Shown: piece by piece, positions 18,074 through 28,271 of the stretch
Layout of the letters: each line of letters starts with the position of its first letter
Numbering within the stretch: the stretch's first letter is position 1
Origin: Actinomycetales bacterium
Lineage (GTDB): Bacteria > Actinomycetota > Actinomycetes > S36-B12 > UBA5976
Assembly: GCA_027484085.1 (NCBI GenBank)
Contig: JAIXQF010000004.1
Coordinates: 382,162-446,161, forward strand
Reading direction: 5' to 3'
Length of the DNA stretch: 64,000 bases
Program-made: the position numbers and the translations under genes
Notes under the pieces: generated by a model
Databases searched by the model: none
Seen by the model: the letters and a program-made list of their open reading frames with translations, nothing else
What the model was told of the DNA's origin: nothing

Positions 18074-19112
18074 GCCATTGATTTTAGGAATCGAAACTTC
18101 GTGCGATGAAACTGGCATTGGAATTGTGCGCGGCACAACTTTATTGGCTGATGAAGTTGCTTCGAGTGTTGACGAGCATGCTCGGTTTGGTGGTGTCGTC
18201 CCAGAAATCGCGAGCCGCGCTCATTTGGAAGCTATGGTTCCAACCATTGAGCGAGCATGCAAAACGGCAAATATCAAACTTGCCGATGTTGACGCCATTG
18301 CTGTGACATCAGGCCCAGGTTTGGCCGGAGCGCTTCTAGTTGGAGTTGCAGCCGCGAAGTCGTTAGCGGTGGCCCTAGGCAAACCCATATACGGAGTGAA
18401 TCATTTAGCGGCCCACGTTTGCGTTGATCAACTTGAGCATGGCCCGCTAGATGAACCAAGCGTTGCAATGTTGGTTTCGGGTGGACACTCTTCGTTACTT
18501 TTGGTTCCAGACATTACTGAAGATGTAATTCAACTCGGGCAAACAATTGACGATGCTGCTGGTGAGGCATTCGACAAGATCGCTCGCGTATTGGGTCTGC
18601 CATTTCCAGGTGGGCCATACATTGATAAAGCTGCGCAGTCTGGAAATCCGGAAGCTATTGATTTTCCGCGCGGTCTAACTACGCCAAAAGACCTGGCTAA
18701 GCACCGCTTTGACGTTTCGTTCTCAGGCTTAAAGACAGCAGTTGCGCGCTGGATTGAAACAGAGCAACGCAATGGAAATGCTGTGATGGTTAATGATGTG
18801 GCCGCATCGTTTCAAGAAGCAATAGTTGATGTCCTGTTGCGAAAAGCGATCGATGCCTGCCTGAGTAACGACGTTGGCACGTTGGTCATTGGAGGGGGAG
18901 TTGCGGCGAATAGTCGACTAAGGGCAGAAGCCGCGCATCGATGCCTTGAACACAACATTTCACTGCGCATTCCACGTCCTGGGTTGTGCACCGACAATGG
19001 CGCCATGGTCGCAGCTTTAGGTTCCGAATTGGTCAAACGTGGGCGCGATGCATCACAATTAAGTTTCGCAACAGATTCTTCAATGAACATAAAAGACGTG
19101 GTGGCAAAGTGA
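18066..19112 (+). CDS. tsaD: tRNA N6-threonylcarbamoyladenosine transferase
   Basis: The 348-residue ASKHA-fold enzyme transfers threonylcarbamoyl to A37 of ANN-decoding tRNAs. It begins [17 protein letters not shown] and has the metal-binding HxxxH in NHLAAHVC, the GGH-containing [11 protein letters not shown], and a C-terminal [11 protein letters not shown] with [12 protein letters not shown] 18066 is chosen because it overlaps rimI by 8 bp and begins the conserved fold. The stop overlaps the next GTG (GTGA). Confidence 0.97.
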   Translation: MSEPLILGIETSCDETGIGIVRGTTLLADEVASSVDEHARFGGVVPEIASRAHLEAMVPTIERACKTANIKLADVDAIAVTSGPGLAGALLVGVAAAKSLAVALGKPIYGVNHLAAHVCVDQLEHGPLDEPSVAMLVSGGHSSLLLVPDITEDVIQLGQTIDDAAGEAFDKIARVLGLPFPGGPYIDKAAQSGNPEAIDFPRGLTTPKDLAKHRFDVSFSGLKTAVARWIETEQRNGNAVMVNDVAASFQEAIVDVLLRKAIDACLSNDVGTLVIGGGVAANSRLRAEAAHRCLEHNISLRIPRPGLCTDNGAMVAALGSELVKRGRDASQLSFATDSSMNIKDVVAK

Positions 19113-20020
19113 CAAGTTTTGCAAGTTGGTTAGCCGAAGGACCGTGGCCAATTGATGGCGGACTATCTGGTGAATTAGAGAAGCGCGGACATAACTTAGC
19201 GGACAAACTATGGTCCGCTCGATTACTCCGTGATGCACCAGAGGCAATTGCAGAAGTGCATCAAGATTATGTAGATGCAGGTGGCCGAGTCATCATCACT
19301 GCTTCGTATCAAGCTAGTCGAGCTGGCTTTGTGGCAACTGGCATGACTGAAGAACAAGCGGATGACTTAATGCGCTTGTCAATCACGCTTGCAAAAGAAG
19401 TTGCGGCGACTGCAGAGGAAAAGGTTTGGGTAGCTGCCAGCGTTGGCCCATACGGCGCAGTACTTGGTGGCGGCCAAGAATATGTTGGTAACTACGGCGT
19501 TGCTCACGAAGACCTAGTTAAGTTCCATCGCGAGCGAATTGAAGTTTTAACAAGCGCCAAACCTGATTTATTCGCCTGCGAAACCATTCCAGATTTGGAT
19601 GAGGTTCGAGCCTTGGTTGAAGTATTGAACGACTATCCCGAAATTCCGGCCTGGATCACAATGAGTGCCCAAGATGGCGCTTCGACTTGTGCGGGACAAG
19701 GTATCGGGCATCTTGCCGAGATAGTTAAAGATTGCAATTCAGTCGTAGCTATCGGTATCAATTGCACCATGCCTGAACACGTAACCTCGTTGCTGAGCAA
19801 ATTATCCGCGAAAACTTCATTACCGCTAGTTGTCTATCCAAACGCTGGCCGAGTGTGGGACGGCGTAAACATGTGCTGGATTGGCGAAGGGCACGATACG
19901 CTTCCAACTCAAATCATCACAGAGTGGGTAAAAGCTGGGGCGAAGTTAATTGGTGGTTGCTGTGGCTTAGGACCAGATGCGATCACTCAGCTAGAAAAAG
20001 ATTTAGCTCAACTTAGATAA
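19109..20020 (+). CDS. mmuM: homocysteine S-methyltransferase (MmuM-like)
   Basis: About 303 residues. It has the betaine/SMM-homocysteine methyltransferase fold with zinc ligands: Cys in GINCTMPEH and the double Cys of [13 protein letters not shown] near the C-terminus. It likely makes methionine from homocysteine and S-methylmethionine or AdoMet. The GTG at 19109 overlaps the tsaD TGA; an upstream ATG in frame lies inside tsaD and is unlikely. Its end overlaps the convergent methyltransferase by 13 bp. Confidence 0.9.
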   Translation: MTSFASWLAEGPWPIDGGLSGELEKRGHNLADKLWSARLLRDAPEAIAEVHQDYVDAGGRVIITASYQASRAGFVATGMTEEQADDLMRLSITLAKEVAATAEEKVWVAASVGPYGAVLGGGQEYVGNYGVAHEDLVKFHRERIEVLTSAKPDLFACETIPDLDEVRALVEVLNDYPEIPAWITMSAQDGASTCAGQGIGHLAEIVKDCNSVVAIGINCTMPEHVTSLLSKLSAKTSLPLVVYPNAGRVWDGVNMCWIGEGHDTLPTQIITEWVKAGAKLIGGCCGLGPDAITQLEKDLAQLR

Positions 20021-21231
20021 CGTCGACAAATCAAAGCTTGCGGTCCCGCGTCATCTCGGTAGATCGCAATTACTAACTCTTTGGTTCCTGAACTAGAAGC
20101 TTTAACAGCAGTTTTTCGAATCGCCTCGACATCTAACTGCATTCCGCGAGTCATAACAGTAACGCCGGATGTCTCAACGTCTTTTAAGTTCGCGGCCAGT
20201 TGTTTGTCTGAGAATTTGAAACGGGATTCAATTCGCAAAACACTTGCCAGATCAGGCGAATGCTCAGAAAGATCAGCGACTGCTTCAGTGTCACTTGAAG
20301 TTAGCCAAGCTATGTGTTCATTTACCAAACCACCATTACACATTCGCGCAACAGAATCCAGAGCACTAGCCCGAATCAATGCTGGATCGGGAATCACCAA
20401 GTAATCACCAAGTGGCGCTGTCTCAGTGACCGAGTCACCTAAAACTTCGAATACCTTGTCATTTTCAGAATCTAGTAATACTGCTGCCCGGATTCCTGTT
20501 CCGTTGCTGCTCAAAAAACATTCCACCAAGTCGCCATCAGAACTTATCCATCGTGCATCCCAGTTCATTAGTTCTGCTTTATCAATACCAGGAGCAACCT
20601 TCGCAATCACTGGATGATTTTGTGAAATCTTGTTAATGGTTTCCCAGCTGGGTGACCATTGAGAAGGATTGAAGATTCTTTTGGTGTTACCCAATGAATC
20701 TTTTGCAGCGCTTGGATCTCTTCTTGCGGGATCAACAAAAACCACATCGACATCATTTGGGATTTCAAAGTCATTCGCATCGGCACAGTGCACCACTACA
20801 TCGAATTGCTTCAGGTTATGTTCTGCTAACTGTGCAATCTCAGGGTCTATTTCAACGCCAGTGACTCGTAATCCATGGCGGGCAAACTCGCGGGCATCAA
20901 AACCAAGTCCACAGGTTAGATCTAAGACGTGAGCGTTCTTGCCAAACTTCTGAGAAACAAAATCAGCTCGGTACCGAGCAACCTGAGGGCGAGTAGCCTG
21001 ACTGATCCCTGCATCGGTTAGTAATAGGTCAGTGGCGGATGCGCCCCACCTGGATTCGAGACGAACCTGCATCTGAGCTTGGCCAAAAGCCGCCGAAATC
21101 AATTCTGGGGCAATTTCGGCAAACTGCTTACGAAGCGCAGGGATCCCAATCAGCGAATCCGAGAAACTCCGGGCAGCCAGAATTACGGATTGCCCCGTTG
21201 GGCTTTGCAGCCAAGAAATGCTCACACCCAA
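20008..21231 (-). CDS. class I SAM-dependent methyltransferase with THUMP-like domain
   Basis: The 407-residue protein has a SAM-binding motif VLDLTCGLGFDAREFARHG (about residue 98), an acidic ribose contact in VTGVEIDPE, and the motif FVDPARRD; the C-terminal half matches the THUMP-like domain found in actinobacterial orphan methyltransferases. The reaction and substrate are unknown; nucleic acid is likely from the THUMP relation. It is transcribed against mmuM and the gene ends overlap. Confidence 0.82.
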   Translation of the reverse strand: MGVSISWLQSPTGQSVILAARSFSDSLIGIPALRKQFAEIAPELISAAFGQAQMQVRLESRWGASATDLLLTDAGISQATRPQVARYRADFVSQKFGKNAHVLDLTCGLGFDAREFARHGLRVTGVEIDPEIAQLAEHNLKQFDVVVHCADANDFEIPNDVDVVFVDPARRDPSAAKDSLGNTKRIFNPSQWSPSWETINKISQNHPVIAKVAPGIDKAELMNWDARWISSDGDLVECFLSSNGTGIRAAVLLDSENDKVFEVLGDSVTETAPLGDYLVIPDPALIRASALDSVARMCNGGLVNEHIAWLTSSDTEAVADLSEHSPDLASVLRIESRFKFSDKQLAANLKDVETSGVTVMTRGMQLDVEAIRKTAVKASSSGTKELVIAIYRDDAGPQALICRRYLS

Positions 21232-21290
21232 ACTATGTCAGACCTTGAATTGGTAGGGTTATGAGGTGCTCACGCGCCAAGTGTGACCCC

Positions 21291-21296
21291 AGGAGG
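21291..21296 (+). promoter_or_regulatory. ribosome-binding site that sets the glutamate dehydrogenase start
   Basis: A perfect AGGAGG lies 9 bp before GTG 21306. This supports GTG 21306 over the in-frame upstream ATG 21261, which would place this sequence inside the coding region. Confidence 0.8.
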
Positions 21297-21305
21297 CTTT
21301 TCAAA

Positions 21306-24300
21306 GTGTCGATTACTTCGCGCGGATCGCGTCGCTTAGAAGAGGCTCGTGACGAGCTAATTTCACGGGTAGAAAAATCCATTTCGCTAGATTTAAGTCC
21401 GGTTGTTTCTCGCTACTTCGATCTAGTAGCTCCAGAAGATTTAGTCGGCACCGAAGTTCGCGATCTAGAGGGACTTATAAAGTCCCACGTTGCATTAGGG
21501 CAAAGCAGAACACCAGGCGTGTCTAAAGTTCAGGCACTTTCCCCAAGTCTTGATTCAAATGGCTGGCAATCACTTCACAGCGTGGTTCAGATTGTCACAG
21601 ATGATATGCCGTTCTTAGTTGACTCCGTTTCAGCAGAGATTTCGCAACAAGGTAGATCAATCCGCGTAGTAGTCCATCCACGTTTCTGGGTTAAGCGTGA
21701 CGAGCGCGGCGAGCTGCTCGAAATCCTTGATCTTGATGTTTTGCCAGGTGACTCATTGCCTGAAGGCGCTATTCAAGAATCTTGGATCAGCGTAGACATT
21801 GATCGCGAAACTGACTCAGTTGACTTAACTGCAATCGAAACCAGCATGCACAATGTTCTGGCAGATGTACGCGCCACTGTTGAGGACTGGGCCGGCATGC
21901 GGGCCAAGCTGGCTGAAGTTGTGGCGGAGATAGAAACTGCAGCTGGAGTTAGCGATCGAGAGCGACGAGAAGCGATTGAATTCCTGAATTGGCTAACCGA
22001 AAATCATTTCACTTTTGTAGGTTACGCAAACTATGACTTATCCAAAAACGTCTTATCCAGAGTGAGTGACTCTGGCCTTGGTACTTTGCGCAACACTTAC
22101 TCCGGAACTAAATCAAGTTTGAATAGTCAAGACCACTCGTCCATGTCGTCGCTGATGGTAATCACAAAGGCCAGAATGCGATCAACCGTTCACCGTCCGG
22201 TTTTCTTGGACTATGTCGGAATCCGACGGGTGGACGCATCAGGCAATCAGATCGGTGAACACAGATTCTTAGGCCTGTTCTCTTCAGCTGCCTATACCCA
22301 GTCAGTAACCAACATCCCAGTACTTTCCAGCAAGGTTGCTGACGTAACGGAATCAATGGCTCTAGGTCGAGATTCACATAGCGGCAAAGACTTGATGCAA
22401 TTCCTCGAAACTTATCCACGCGATGAAATGTTCCAAATTTCACCGGCAGAACTTGAAGATGTTGCTCGTAGGGTTTTGCAACTGCAAGAGCGTCGTCAGG
22501 TTCGAGTGTTTACTCGCACAGAAGTGTTCGGCCGATACATTTCCGCATTGGTCTACTTGCCAAGAGATCGCTATACGACTGAAGTGCGACTTCGTATGGA
22601 AGCAATTCTGTTGCAGGCGTACGGTGCCACTTCTATTGATCACACAGCTCGAGTTTCGGAATCAGTTTTGGCAAGACTTCATTTTGTCATTTTGAAGCCA
22701 CAGGATAAAAGTTTTCCAGACATCGATTTGGAACAACTCGAAGCTGACTTAGCTGATGCGACTCGCTTCTGGGAAGACGACTTCGCTGAGTCGTTAGTCG
22801 ATCAAGTTGGTGAAGAAGACTCAGTGAGATTGCTTCGCGCTTGGGGCGGATCATTCCCAGAGTCCTTCAAGGAAGATGTCCCTGCCGGAGATGCCGTATC
22901 GCACTTAAAGATTCTTGAACAACTTGAAACCCAGGAACCTGGTGCAATCAAGGTTTCGATGTACACCCCTGAGTCACCTGAAGATGGAACCAGACGCTTT
23001 ACGATTTATCGACTCGATCGTCCGATTACGCTTTCGACAGTTCTTCCGATCCTTCACGATCTTGGTGTTGAAGTAATCGATGAACGTGCCTATGACTTGC
23101 GCCGCAAGGACAAGCCAGTTGCTTGGGTTTATGACTTCGGCTTGAACTTTGACGACTCCAGAGTGCCGGAACAGGATTCGTTGTCGGAACGATTCTGCAG
23201 CACCTTTGTGGCCACTTGGCATGGGGAAGTGGATAGTGATCCATTCAATGGCTTGGTCATTAAGGCCGGACTCTCTGCGAGAAACGTGGGAATCATTCGG
23301 GCTTATGCGGCTTATTTGCGCCAAGCCGGATCGCCATTTAGTCAGGGTTACTTGCAACAGGTTTTATTGGCAAACATAAATATCGTCCAATACTTAGTGC
23401 AACTCTTTGCTGTTCGATTCAGTCCTGAATTTGATCAGGACCGTGAAGTGGTTCAGGCGCAACTCATTAGCAAGATAGACGAAGCGCTCGACGCGGTAGC
23501 GAGCTTGGATCACGATCGGATCATGCGCGCAAGTATTGCGCTCGTTTCAGCTACATTGCGAACCAATGTTTACCAACATGATGCTGATGGTAATTATCCG
23601 CAGGTTATGGCATTCAAATTAGATCCAAGTAAAGTTCCGGATCTGCCGCTGCCACTTCCTAAATTTGAAATTTGGGTTTTCTCACCACGAGTTGAGGGCG
23701 TCCACTTACGCTTTGCATCCGTTGCCCGAGGCGGACTTCGTTGGTCAGATCGCCAAGAAGATTTCCGTACCGAAATCCTTGGTTTGGTCAAGGCTCAAAT
23801 GGTGAAGAACACCGTGATTGTTCCAAGCGGCGCTAAGGGCGGCTTCGTACTCAAGCGTGGACCAGAACCAACTGATCGAGATGCTTGGTTAGCAGAAGGT
23901 ATTGCTTGCTATCAGATGTTCATCGGAGCTCTATTAGATGTAACCGACAATCTAGTGAATTCAGAAGTTGTGCCACCGCAGCGAGTAGTTCGACATGACG
24001 TGGATGATCCTTACCTAGTTGTCGCTGCCGATAAGGGCACAGCCACGTTCTCTGATATTGCCAACAAGATCTCCATCGATCGTGGTTTCTGGATGGGCGA
24101 TGCTTTTGCTTCCGGTGGATCTGTTGGTTACGACCACAAAGCAATGGGAATTACAGCCAAGGGTGCCTGGGAATCAGTAAAGCGTCATTTCCTCGAGCTT
24201 GGAGTCAACACTCAAACACAAGACTTCACTGCAGTTGGCATTGGCGATATGAGTGGTGACGTATTTGGAAACGGCATGCTGCTATCAGAGCACATTCGCT

Positions 24301-26138
24301 TAGTTGCAGCTTTCGATCATCGTCACATCTTTATTGACCCAACTCCTGACGCAGCAAAATCATTTGCCGAGCGCCAAAGATTGTTTAACCTACCAAGATC
24401 ATCTTGGGAAGACTACAACGTGAAGTTAATCAGCAAGGGCGGTGGAATTTATCCTCGATCCGTCAAGTCGATTGATTTAACAGCGGAAGCAAAATTAGCT
24501 CTTGGAATTGATCCAGAGGTTGCCAGCCTCACTCCAAATGAATTGCTCACGAAGGTTCTCTTGGCACCAGTTGACTTGTTGTGGAATGGTGGCATTGGAA
24601 CCTACATCAAGTCTGCTTCCGAGACCCATGCGCAAGTGGGTGACAAGGCAAATGATGCTATCCGAGTTAATGGCGGAGATTTGCGGGTACGGGTTGTTGG
24701 CGAAGGCGGCAACTTGGGAGCGACTCAACTCGGAAGAATCGAAGCCGCACGTGCCGGCGTGAAGCTGAATACAGATGCGATTGATAACTCCGCCGGTGTT
24801 GATACTTCTGATCACGAAGTGAATATCAAGATCTTGTTAGACCAGGCCGTTACCGCCGGAGTTTTAAGCGTTGATGATCGAAATACTCAACTTGCAGTTA
24901 TGACGGACGAAGTAGGCGAATTAGTACTTCGTGATAACTACGAACAGAATCTGATTCTGGAGCAGGCTAGATATCAAGGCGCAGAAATGCTTCGAGTCCA
25001 CAAGCGACTAATCGGTCACCTTGAATCAGATGGTCTGTTGAATCGGGCAATTGAGTACTTGCCAACGGATTCCCAATTGGATTCTTTGCATACCCAAGGC
25101 ATGGGGTTAACTTCTCCTGAGCTTTCCGTCCTTATGGCCTACGTGAAAATCGATCTAAGCAAAGACCTTGCAGCTGATGAGATTGTCAACGAAAAATGGT
25201 GTCGAGAAGTTTTACGAAACTACTTCCCAAGTGATCTAAGAATTAAGTTTGCAGACTTGATGGATTCCCATCCGCTTCGCAAGGAAATCATCTCAACAGT
25301 TCTCACCAACGATGTCGTTAATCGCGGCGGCATCACATTCACTTGGCGCGCAGCCGAAGAAAGTGGTGCGGGAACTTCCGAGATCTTGCGTGCTTTTGTT
25401 GTTTCGCGTGAAGTATTCGGACTAAGTGAACTTTGGGAAAAACTCGAATCTCTCGATGGACAGATTTCAACCGATTGCCAAACCCAATTGATTTTGGAAT
25501 CTCGACGATTGCTAGATCGCGCAACACGTTGGTTCTTGCAATCCCGCGGCGGGCGACTAAATGTCGAAGAAGAAATTGAAAAGTTTGCCGCGACAGTTGG
25601 GCAACTAACCCATCTGGTTCCAGGAATGTTGCGCGGTGCGGAACGCGACCGAGCATCAGCAATTGCGAAGAATTTCCAATCTCAGGGCGTTCCTGCGGAC
25701 GTAGCACTTCGCACCGGATGTTTCTTGGATGAATTCTCGCTTCTCGATGTAATTGAAATTGCAAATCGTGAGAAGGCCAGCGCAGAAAATGTTGCCGAGC
25801 TGTACTTTGCACTAAGCGAAAGATACGACATTGATCGCATGTTGTTCCACATCACAGCCTTGGCCCGAGATGACCGATGGACGGCTTATGCGCGATCCGC
25901 ACTTCGTAGCGATCTCTATGTTGCGTTGGCTGCCTTGACCTCCCGAGTTGTGCAAGCAACGAACGAATCAGATTCCATAGATTCTCGGATAAGCCAGTGG
26001 GAAGCCAAATTTGCAGAAGGTGTTGCCCGCACGAGAGCCACACTTAATGAGATTGCTCACAGTGAGCAAAACGACCTAGCCACACTTTCAGTTGCATTAC
26101 GCGCAATTCGTACCCTTGCTGGTCAGGGTGCTAGTTAG
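21306..26138 (+). CDS. gdh: NAD-specific glutamate dehydrogenase, large (about 180 kDa) type
   Basis: The 1610-residue enzyme belongs to the L_180 class that oxidatively deaminates glutamate to 2-oxoglutarate. A long regulatory N-terminal part (about residues 1-700, ACT-like segments) precedes the catalytic core with ARGGLRWSDRQEDFRTEILG and KNTVIVPSGAKGGFVLK, then the NAD-binding part with GIGDMSGDVFGNGML, and a C-terminal helical extension. The start is set by the AGGAGG at 21291. It is the largest gene of the window, a substantial investment for a compact genome, and points to catabolic use of amino acids. Confidence 0.95.
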   Translation: MSITSRGSRRLEEARDELISRVEKSISLDLSPVVSRYFDLVAPEDLVGTEVRDLEGLIKSHVALGQSRTPGVSKVQALSPSLDSNGWQSLHSVVQIVTDDMPFLVDSVSAEISQQGRSIRVVVHPRFWVKRDERGELLEILDLDVLPGDSLPEGAIQESWISVDIDRETDSVDLTAIETSMHNVLADVRATVEDWAGMRAKLAEVVAEIETAAGVSDRERREAIEFLNWLTENHFTFVGYANYDLSKNVLSRVSDSGLGTLRNTYSGTKSSLNSQDHSSMSSLMVITKARMRSTVHRPVFLDYVGIRRVDASGNQIGEHRFLGLFSSAAYTQSVTNIPVLSSKVADVTESMALGRDSHSGKDLMQFLETYPRDEMFQISPAELEDVARRVLQLQERRQVRVFTRTEVFGRYISALVYLPRDRYTTEVRLRMEAILLQAYGATSIDHTARVSESVLARLHFVILKPQDKSFPDIDLEQLEADLADATRFWEDDFAESLVDQVGEEDSVRLLRAWGGSFPESFKEDVPAGDAVSHLKILEQLETQEPGAIKVSMYTPESPEDGTRRFTIYRLDRPITLSTVLPILHDLGVEVIDERAYDLRRKDKPVAWVYDFGLNFDDSRVPEQDSLSERFCSTFVATWHGEVDSDPFNGLVIKAGLSARNVGIIRAYAAYLRQAGSPFSQGYLQQVLLANINIVQYLVQLFAVRFSPEFDQDREVVQAQLISKIDEALDAVASLDHDRIMRASIALVSATLRTNVYQHDADGNYPQVMAFKLDPSKVPDLPLPLPKFEIWVFSPRVEGVHLRFASVARGGLRWSDRQEDFRTEILGLVKAQMVKNTVIVPSGAKGGFVLKRGPEPTDRDAWLAEGIACYQMFIGALLDVTDNLVNSEVVPPQRVVRHDVDDPYLVVAADKGTATFSDIANKISIDRGFWMGDAFASGGSVGYDHKAMGITAKGAWESVKRHFLELGVNTQTQDFTAVGIGDMSGDVFGNGMLLSEHIRLVAAFDHRHIFIDPTPDAAKSFAERQRLFNLPRSSWEDYNVKLISKGGGIYPRSVKSIDLTAEAKLALGIDPEVASLTPNELLTKVLLAPVDLLWNGGIGTYIKSASETHAQVGDKANDAIRVNGGDLRVRVVGEGGNLGATQLGRIEAARAGVKLNTDAIDNSAGVDTSDHEVNIKILLDQAVTAGVLSVDDRNTQLAVMTDEVGELVLRDNYEQNLILEQARYQGAEMLRVHKRLIGHLESDGLLNRAIEYLPTDSQLDSLHTQGMGLTSPELSVLMAYVKIDLSKDLAADEIVNEKWCREVLRNYFPSDLRIKFADLMDSHPLRKEIISTVLTNDVVNRGGITFTWRAAEESGAGTSEILRAFVVSREVFGLSELWEKLESLDGQISTDCQTQLILESRRLLDRATRWFLQSRGGRLNVEEEIEKFAATVGQLTHLVPGMLRGAERDRASAIAKNFQSQGVPADVALRTGCFLDEFSLLDVIEIANREKASAENVAELYFALSERYDIDRMLFHITALARDDRWTAYARSALRSDLYVALAALTSRVVQATNESDSIDSRISQWEAKFAEGVARTRATLNEIAHSEQNDLATLSVALRAIRTLAGQGAS

Positions 26139-26189
26139 TCCGTACTTTCTCAGTTCGTGCGTTTGTAAGGCTCAAAGTAGGGTTTAGGC

Positions 26190-26828
26190 ATGGAAACCGT
26201 ACTTCTGTCTGCCGCATTGACTTCGCAGGTAACAGATTGGCTCAATGCCTACGGTCCGATCCTTTTTTACTTAATCGTCTGGGGCTTGGTTTTTGCTGGC
26301 ACTGGATTTTTCATCGGTGCATTTATCCCTTTCATCACCGGCGACTCGCTAATCTTCGCGGCAGGTTTATTGGCGGCCACAAGTGGTTCGGTGAATATTT
26401 GGGTTCTGACTTTCGGAATTGGCTTGGCCGCGTTTATTGGTGATCAAACTGGATTCGTTTTAGGTCGTCACTACGGTCGGCCATATCTAGACAAGCGCGA
26501 GGGCCCAAGACTTAAATCTGCCATTACGAAGTCCGAAAAGTTTTATGCCGAGCTGGGTTGGTGGGCTGTTGTAGTTGCCCGGTTCATGCCTTGGGCGCGC
26601 GTACTAGTTCCAGCAATCGCTGGCATAGCCCGAATGAACTATTACAAATTCTTAAGCGCAAACTTAGTTGGTGGAATTGCCTGGGGAGTTGGCCTCACCT
26701 TAGCGGGCTACTACGCAGCTACGATCCCGGCAGTAAAGACCGGATCCTATGCAATTGCCACATTCTTTATCGTCGGTTCGATAGTTGCTGGTATCCGCAG
26801 CTGGCTTAACAACCGTAAATCTGCGTAG
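26190..26828 (+). CDS. DedA family membrane protein
   Basis: The 212-residue protein has about five hydrophobic segments and the family motifs FIPFITGDSLIFAAG, GDQTGFVLGRHYGR and VVARFMPWARVLVPAIAG (the F/RxxPxxR membrane re-entrant motif). Several DedA relatives flip undecaprenyl phosphate or phospholipids; this member's substrate is not known. It follows the glutamate dehydrogenase gene after 51 bp. Confidence 0.9.
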   Translation: METVLLSAALTSQVTDWLNAYGPILFYLIVWGLVFAGTGFFIGAFIPFITGDSLIFAAGLLAATSGSVNIWVLTFGIGLAAFIGDQTGFVLGRHYGRPYLDKREGPRLKSAITKSEKFYAELGWWAVVVARFMPWARVLVPAIAGIARMNYYKFLSANLVGGIAWGVGLTLAGYYAATIPAVKTGSYAIATFFIVGSIVAGIRSWLNNRKSA

Positions 26829-27051
26829 CCACTTTATTTATCTTCCGCAAGAGCGCCCGTGGATCTTGTGGAAAAAGTCATTGCTGGGTAATGGTTTCTT
26901 GGGAATGCGCAGCAATTGTCTATCGGTTATCCACAGATTTTTCTGGCCTATTTCGTTAAGTTCAAACATCTCCTAATCTTCATTTACTCGGCTTGGCCCG
27001 AGTAATCGCAACGACTTGACTCATACCAAGTCAAAGCAAATGGGGGAGCTC
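26829..27051. other. intergenic region before the Tad pilus locus, with a DnaA-box-like site
   Basis: The 223-bp gap contains TTATCCACA at 26937-26945, a perfect match to the DnaA box consensus, and an 8-of-9 match in the opposite orientation (TGTGGAAAA, 26867-26875). A 6-bp inverted repeat TTGACT/AGTCAA lies at 27016-27034, just before the start of the pilus ATPase. No gene or terminator was found. DnaA binding is speculative. Confidence 0.4.
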
Positions 27052-28269
27052 ATGTCAGGTGCAGTGGGTGATGTAATTCAAGAAGTTCGGACGCGGGTTC
27101 GGACTGGGGGGATCAGCCCGCGCGACGAATTAGTAGAGATACGTCACATGGTTGAAGACATATTGGCGCAGTCAGCAATTGCGCCTAAAGATGCACCTGA
27201 CCATGAGTGCCCTCAAGAATTGGTTAACGAGATAGCAAACCAAGTTTCCGGATTTGGCCCCCTTCAATCATTGCTTGATGATCCAAGCGTGGAAGAAATC
27301 TGGATCAACGAACCGGGAAGAATATTCGTGGCTCGGAACGGAAAGAGTGAACTCACCAGTGTGATGCTCGGCGATGCAGAAGTTCGCGGACTTGTAGAAA
27401 GAATGTTGGCCTCATCTGGCCGCCGCGTTGACCTTTCTAATCCTTTTGTTGATGCGACGCTTCCAGATGGATCTAGATTGCACGTGGCAATTCCAGATAT
27501 AACCCGAAAACATTGGTCGGTGAATATTCGGAAATATGTCATGGGATCTAAGTCTCTAGACACTTTAGTTTCCGCCGGCACGCTAACAAATCAAGCTGCC
27601 GCATTTTTGCAGGCATGTGTTGTGGCCGGTTTAAACATTGTGGTCTCTGGTGCAACTCAAGCAGGTAAAACCACATTGATGAATGCGCTCCTAAACAGCG
27701 CTCCCTCAAGTGATCGAGTGATTACTTGTGAAGAAGTTTTTGAATTGCAGTTGATAAGCCCCGATTGGGTTGCCTTGCAAACGCGGCAAACAAGTCTGGA
27801 AGGAACCGGCGAGATTCCCTTGCGCCGGTTGATAAAGGAAGCTTTGCGAATGCGACCAACACGATTAGTTGTTGGGGAGGTCCGACAAGAAGAAGCTTTA
27901 GACCTTCTAGTGGCCATGAATGCTGGCATGCCAAGTATGTGCTCTCTGCATGCCAATGGATCTCGCGAGGCCATTTCGAAGTTGTGTTTACTGCCCATGC
28001 TTGCCGGCGCCAATATTTCAGCGGAATTTGTGGTGCCAACCGTTGCTTCAGTTCTAGACATAGTGGTTCACATTGCGCTGCAGCCAGACGGCACTCGACG
28101 CGTGCAGCAGATAACAAATGTCACGGGTCGAGTAGAGGGAAACAGTATTGAGATGGGAGACGTATTCACTTTTCAAAATGGAAGCCTGCAACCGCAGGGC
28201 GTATTTCCAGGAAAGCTTGAGCGCTTCCAGGCAAATGGTATCGACTTAGCAAGTTTGGTTGGTGTCTAA
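27052..28269 (+). CDS. tadA: Tad/Flp pilus assembly ATPase (CpaF/TadA)
   Basis: About 405 residues of the type II/IV secretion ATPase family. An N-terminal domain (FGPLQSLLDDPSVEEIWIN) is followed by Walker A SGATQAGKTTLMNALL, the Asp/Glu box CEEVFELQL, and the His box with MPSMCSLHANGSREAISK. It powers pilus extension with the two TadB/C platform proteins that follow. ATG 27052 is preferred because GGGGGAG lies 5 bp upstream; ATG 27040 and 27016 are also in frame. The gene order resembles Rv3659c-Rv3654c of M. tuberculosis. Confidence 0.9.
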   Translation: MSGAVGDVIQEVRTRVRTGGISPRDELVEIRHMVEDILAQSAIAPKDAPDHECPQELVNEIANQVSGFGPLQSLLDDPSVEEIWINEPGRIFVARNGKSELTSVMLGDAEVRGLVERMLASSGRRVDLSNPFVDATLPDGSRLHVAIPDITRKHWSVNIRKYVMGSKSLDTLVSAGTLTNQAAAFLQACVVAGLNIVVSGATQAGKTTLMNALLNSAPSSDRVITCEEVFELQLISPDWVALQTRQTSLEGTGEIPLRRLIKEALRMRPTRLVVGEVRQEEALDLLVAMNAGMPSMCSLHANGSREAISKLCLLPMLAGANISAEFVVPTVASVLDIVVHIALQPDGTRRVQQITNVTGRVEGNSIEMGDVFTFQNGSLQPQGVFPGKLERFQANGIDLASLVGV

Positions 28270-28271
28270 GA

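Noticed and set aside
27052-28269. Unusual Walker A (GATQAGKTT) in the CpaF ATPase
   Set aside because: As I recall, this variant and the EEVFEL box are common in actinobacterial CpaF proteins, so it is a family feature, not a defect.
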